Shown here piece by piece: positions 60,119 to 64,000 of a stretch of DNA of 64,000 nucleotides. Made by a program: the position numbers and the translations under genes. The notes under the pieces were generated by a model, which had not been told where the DNA came from, made no database searches, and worked only from the letters and a program-made list of their open reading frames with translations. How positions within the stretch are numbered: position 1 is the first letter of the stretch; each line of letters opens with the position of its first letter. Source of the stretch: GCA-2708415 sp964351905 (lineage in GTDB: Bacteria > Pseudomonadota > Alphaproteobacteria > Micavibrionales > Micavibrionaceae); contig CAYGPG010000004.1 in assembly GCA_964351905.1 (NCBI GenBank), positions 44,527 to 108,526 on the forward strand, given 5' to 3'.

Positions 60119-63100
60119 TTAAACGATGATATTACCGTTCTGCAGTAATGCGTTTTCATCAACATCAATTATATCATTAAGTTGAGCGATTGTTGTATAG
60201 CTTGATCCACCTGCTGCACCATCAGCATCTACCTGAACCAAGGTATCACTACCTGAATTGGTGAAGCGTAAGAACTCTGAAATATTATCTGTCGCCGCAT
60301 CATACCCAATAAGCAAGTCACTAATATCCAGTTGATCTAACTCTGTTGCATTAAAGTTTTCAATTTGGTCAATATTGCTGAAGGCTGTATCGCTATCAAA
60401 GATAAAAATATCTGTTTCTGTACTTCCGTATAGAAGGTCAGCACCGTCACCACCAACGATATTGTTGGTTGTTCCCGTTGCAGCGCCTAATTCTTGTTCA
60501 AAATAGGTAATATCATCAAAAGAAATAATAGAAATTTCGTTAGCAGCATTTTTGCTGTTTAGGAAGCCTCCTAGTGAAATGGTGTGATTTCCTGCGGTTA
60601 AAGCCCCTAAGCTAATCGTAGTATTAATCCAGCCTGTATCAATATTACCAGCACCACCATTAACGAATGCTCCAATTACGAAAGAACCCCCTCCATCCAC
60701 ATTATAAAATGCAGTAGAATTTTCTCCACCTTCAAAATTTGAATGTTGAACACGATAACTTAGATTAACATAAAGCTCACTTGTCCCTGATGATTTAGTA
60801 AAGACCTGTTGCAAGACATTAGACATCGTTGATTGTAATGTACCATCAACGCCACCTAGCGTAATTTCATATGCACCATTACTTAAGGCGCCATCTGTTC
60901 CTGTATGCACACCATCAGAATAAGCACCATTACCAACGCCAAAGAAATCATCAACTTCGGTATACCCATCTGTATCAACATCAAATGTTGCATTATCAAC
61001 GAAGTTCGTTCCTGTGGCTGCGGTTTCTGCAGCAGAATCTGCAGCATCAATACCATAAATACTATCTACACCTGCACCACCAAATAATAAATCGTTACCG
61101 GTTCCACCACTTAATGTATCGCCACCACCGTAGCCATAAATATGGTCGTTACCTGCGCCACCATTCAAAATGTCTGCGGCGTTATCATCATTCATCAAAC
61201 CTGCATCCCATTCAACAATATACCCATCACCATGCGCGAATGGTGTATCGTTCGCATCTGCTAAACCATCATTGTAAGATAGTAAATAAACATAATTTTG
61301 TGCTGTACTATTTGGCTGACCAGGATCCCACATATTGTCAAAGCCATTCACTGTATTTCCTGTATCTTGGCCGTCCCAGAATTGAATGCCTGATTCAATA
61401 CCATCGGAAAAGCGCCATACCCCAGTTGTTCCCAAATCATTACCTGATGTCCAATAGCTTCCAATGCTTGTATCATTTGTTGGGTTTACTTGTGCGTCCA
61501 AAAAGGCAAGTTCGGCCAAGGATGTTACCGTTGCAAGATGTCCATTTACTCCATTTAATACACTTGCTGCCGCTAAGGGCTGCGAGGCTGTCCAAGTTGC
61601 CCCACTTGCTACGAACTCATAAAAGCTATTTGTTGCGGCATTGTAAACAACGGATGGATTACCCGCGAGAACAGCATCTATTTGTGCTTGTGTTAAGCCA
61701 CTTCCATGCAGGTAATCAGTGCCATTACCACCATTAATCGTATCTACACCATCACCACCAATAATTGTATCAGTACCATCCCCACCATTGATAGTGTCAT
61801 CACCTGTACCAGCAGAGAGAATATCATCATTTGCACTACCCGTAATAATTAAGTTTTCTGTTTGGTTTGATAAGTTAATCGTAACGCTTGCACCTGCTGT
61901 ACTTGCATTAATCTGCTCAAGGTTTGATAAATCGCCGTCACCTAATGCATTTAACCCTGTAGATGTTGAGGTCAGACGAAGAATATCTACACCGCCATCA
62001 AAATCAATTATATCAAATTGGTTAGCCTGTGTTCCAGACATCGTCACATCATCAACGCCACTGCTGCCTGTGAATACTTCAAGATTATCTATCGTCCCCG
62101 TCGTAAAATCGACGGTTGTAGATTCAGTCAAAATAAGAGTATCAGGATCACCTGCGGCACCGTCAATAACTTCACCCGCTACAAAATCTCCGTTTGCTAA
62201 GAAAAAATTATCTCTACCAGATCCACCGTTTAAGTTATCTGCTCCTGCGCCACCGGTAATATTATCATTACCCGTTCCGGCATCAATGATATCATCTCCA
62301 TCACCACCAAAAATATCATCAGATCCACCATTGGTCGTAATCGTATCATTCCCCGATCCACCGGTAATATTATCCCCAGTTCCTGACGACGTGATAATAA
62401 AGTCTTCAGTCTGTCCGCTTAAATTCAGATTGACTGAATTTGACGATGCACTGGCATCAATTTCTTCTAATCCTACGATGGAGGCATCTACTGTGCCCAA
62501 CGTGCTCAAAATCGATGCATTATTTGTTAAGCGAATAACGTCTGTCCCTGTATCAAAGTCAATAATCCCTGCACCATAAACAAGGGCGTCTAATTGAGCG
62601 CCAGAGATAGTCAAATCATCATTCCCTGTTGATCCCGTTAAGAATCCATTTTCTGCGTTTAGGACTGCAGGTGTTCCAAGTGCAGTTACATCAACTGTAC
62701 CTGTGATATTCACACGGCTATTATCTGTTCCAAAGCCAAAATCAATATCGTCAAAGGCTAAGGCCTGTTGAATAGTATAAGTGACATCATCATTGCCAGA
62801 TGATCCTGTTAATGTTTCTACATCAATAATTGTACCTGTTGTAAAATCAACCGTCGTGGCATTGGTAAGTTGAATTTCATCAGTATCAGCACCACCATCA
62901 ATAGATTCACCAACGCCAAAGTCACCATTTTCAAGTTCAAAAAGATCATCACCGTTACCGCCAGTTATAGTATCGCTTCCTAAACCACCTCTGATGCCAT
63001 CACTACCATCACCGGCATCTATAATGTCATCACCAGCACCTGCAACAATTAAATCACTTAGGAGTCCAGTGCTAATTGTATCATTACCACTTCCCCCTAC

Positions 63101-64000
63101 AATAACATCTGAAAATGCGCCTGACGTAATAATAAAATCTTCTGTTTGACCAGCTAGATTGAGACCAAATGCAGATGTTGTAGAACTTGCATCAATTTCC
63201 TCAAGCCCTACAATGGAGCCATCAGTTAAACCTAATATATTCAAATTATTTGAAACAGTTGTTAAATTAAGAACATCTGTTCCTGTATCAAAATCAATAA
63301 TCCCTGCGCCATAAACAAGAGCATCTAATTGTTCGCCTGAGATTGTGAGATCATCGTTACCCGTTGATCCCGTTAAGAATCCATTTTCTGCATTCAGGAC
63401 GGTTGGCGTTCCCAACGCAGTAACATCGACAATACCAGAAATGTTCACACGACTATCATCTGTTCCACCACCCAGATCAATCGTTGTAAAATTTAAGGCT
63501 GTTGTAATCGCATAAGTGACATCATCATCACCCGAAGAACCTGTAAGCAGTTCTACATTGGACAAAGTGCCTGTTGTAAAATCAACAGTCGTGGCATTTG
63601 TAAGAATAATCTCGTCAGTGCCCGCCCCGCCATCAATAAATTCACCTACTGCAAAATCACCATTGGCCAAGAAAATAGTATCAATATTATCACCGCCAAA
63701 AACAAGATCTGAACCAGTGCCACCAATTAAATCATTATTACCGTTTCCACCGTCAACTACGTCATCACCATCATCGCCAGAGATAAAGTCATCACCATTC
63801 CCTCCGGAAAGCTCATCCCCATCACCGCCACCAAAGATAATGTCATCCCCTTCGCCACCATCAATTTGATCAAAAAAATCACCGCCATAGATGGTATCAT
63901 TTCCATCTCCGGCATCAATAATATCAAACCCTGCTGCTGTGGAGGCAAGGCCATTGGCGGGATTAACGCCGGCATAATCTGCTAAGTCTGTAAACACGCC
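60119..64000 (-). CDS. Giant RTX/C-type-lectin exoprotein (partial, N-terminus outside)
   Basis: At least 1293 residues; the frame is open through the window edge. Order from the edge: RTX repeats; three tandem units of 245 residues, starting near window residues 119, 364 and 609, each with DFTTGT, TGSSG and QTEDFIIT-like motifs and RTX blocks; more RTX; a C-type lectin domain (778-931: SFYEFVASGATW, NGHLATVTSLAE, WDPGQPNSTAQNYVYL, YIVEWD); RTX; a jelly-roll-like domain (997-1168); and a type I secretion target domain (LDISDLLIGYDAATDNI, then NIIV). Probably a surface-binding exoprotein. Convergent with the protease. Confidence 0.9.
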   Translation of the reverse strand, partial: GVFTDLADYAGVNPANGLASTAAGFDIIDAGDGNDTIYGGDFFDQIDGGEGDDIIFGGGDGDELSGGNGDDFISGDDGDDVVDGGNGNNDLIGGTGSDLVFGGDNIDTIFLANGDFAVGEFIDGGAGTDEIILTNATTVDFTTGTLSNVELLTGSSGDDDVTYAITTALNFTTIDLGGGTDDSRVNISGIVDVTALGTPTVLNAENGFLTGSTGNDDLTISGEQLDALVYGAGIIDFDTGTDVLNLTTVSNNLNILGLTDGSIVGLEEIDASSTTSAFGLNLAGQTEDFIITSGAFSDVIVGGSGNDTISTGLLSDLIVAGAGDDIIDAGDGSDGIRGGLGSDTITGGNGDDLFELENGDFGVGESIDGGADTDEIQLTNATTVDFTTGTIIDVETLTGSSGNDDVTYTIQQALAFDDIDFGFGTDNSRVNITGTVDVTALGTPAVLNAENGFLTGSTGNDDLTISGAQLDALVYGAGIIDFDTGTDVIRLTNNASILSTLGTVDASIVGLEEIDASASSNSVNLNLSGQTEDFIITSSGTGDNITGGSGNDTITTNGGSDDIFGGDGDDIIDAGTGNDNITGGAGADNLNGGSGRDNFFLANGDFVAGEVIDGAAGDPDTLILTESTTVDFTTGTIDNLEVFTGSSGVDDVTMSGTQANQFDIIDFDGGVDILRLTSTSTGLNALGDGDLSNLEQINASTAGASVTINLSNQTENLIITGSANDDILSAGTGDDTINGGDGTDTIIGGDGVDTINGGNGTDYLHGSGLTQAQIDAVLAGNPSVVYNAATNSFYEFVASGATWTASQPLAAASVLNGVNGHLATVTSLAELAFLDAQVNPTNDTSIGSYWTSGNDLGTTGVWRFSDGIESGIQFWDGQDTGNTVNGFDNMWDPGQPNSTAQNYVYLLSYNDGLADANDTPFAHGDGYIVEWDAGLMNDDNAADILNGGAGNDHIYGYGGGDTLSGGTGNDLLFGGAGVDSIYGIDAADSAAETAATGTNFVDNATFDVDTDGYTEVDDFFGVGNGAYSDGVHTGTDGALSNGAYEITLGGVDGTLQSTMSNVLQQVFTKSSGTSELYVNLSYRVQHSNFEGGENSTAFYNVDGGGSFVIGAFVNGGAGNIDTGWINTTISLGALTAGNHTISLGGFLNSKNAANEISIISFDDITYFEQELGAATGTTNNIVGGDGADLLYGSTETDIFIFDSDTAFSNIDQIENFNATELDQLDISDLLIGYDAATDNISEFLRFTNSGSDTLVQVDADGAAGGSSYTTIAQLNDIIDVDENALLQNGNIIV

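Noticed and set aside
60871..62579. Long plus-strand frames (288 and 286 codons) opposite the giant RTX gene
   Set aside because: The composition is His/Tyr- or Pro/Ser-repetitive, as expected for the antisense of Gly/Asp-rich RTX repeats; there is no ribosome-binding site and no domain.
1..64000. CRISPR array, prophage or transposase
   Set aside because: No regular direct repeats with spacers, no phage structural or integrase genes, and no transposase frames were found.

Overview
The window looks like the chromosome of an AT-rich alphaproteobacterium (about 40% GC by eye). The evidence is gene content and order: a short-form HisG with a separate HisZ next to purA, the pal-cpoB-tilS-ftsH-glmM run, a complete alphaproteobacterial Tad/Cpa pilus locus, a CpdR-like receiver, and repeated TTAA-N7-TTAA sites like those bound by CtrA. 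I cannot place it below class level from the sequence alone.

Layout. 1-4.5 kb: infA, hisG, murA, dcd and small or unknown proteins. 4.7-12.6 kb: tRNA-Thr, glycerol catabolism (glpK, glpD), a YjbH-type outer-membrane protein, a leucine-dehydrogenase-type enzyme and rluD. 12.6-16.9 kb: a glycosyltransferase with cpdR, tRNA-Val, an RTX/C-type-lectin exoprotein gene broken by an in-frame TGA, and a rhodanese. 17-19.4 kb: an XRE regulator in operon with an EgtD-like methyltransferase, and a small unknown gene. 19.6-33.2 kb: the Tad pilus locus (stand-alone CpaC N-domain protein, TadD, TadC, TadB, CpaF, CpaE, CpaD, CpaC, CpaB, CpaA, Flp, TadG, two TadE/F pseudopilins). 33.3-36 kb: a small membrane protein and a membrane-anchored predicted pseudokinase. 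36-49 kb: housekeeping genes (purA, hisZ, an EF-hand protein, glmM, ftsH, tilS, cpoB, pal, SirB1-like, BON lipoprotein, yraN, rsmI). 49-57.6 kb: LpoA-like lipoprotein, ATP-grasp enzyme, TetR regulator, glyoxalase I, MscS channel, and an AhpD / peroxiredoxin / OxyR module. 57.7-64 kb: an M10 RTX metalloprotease convergent with a giant RTX/lectin protein that runs off the window.

How they fit. Several genes with the CtrA-like sites encode surface or regulatory functions: flp, the tadE operon, an exported EF-hand protein and the XRE-methyltransferase operon. Together with CpdR, which controls CtrA turnover in Caulobacter, this suggests cell-cycle-linked control of pili. Three secreted RTX proteins with type I secretion tails, two of them with lectin domains, plus the Tad pilus, suggest an organism that attaches to and degrades surfaces or other cells. 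No type I exporter lies in the window. Interspersed palindromic repeats of at least three families sit between genes.
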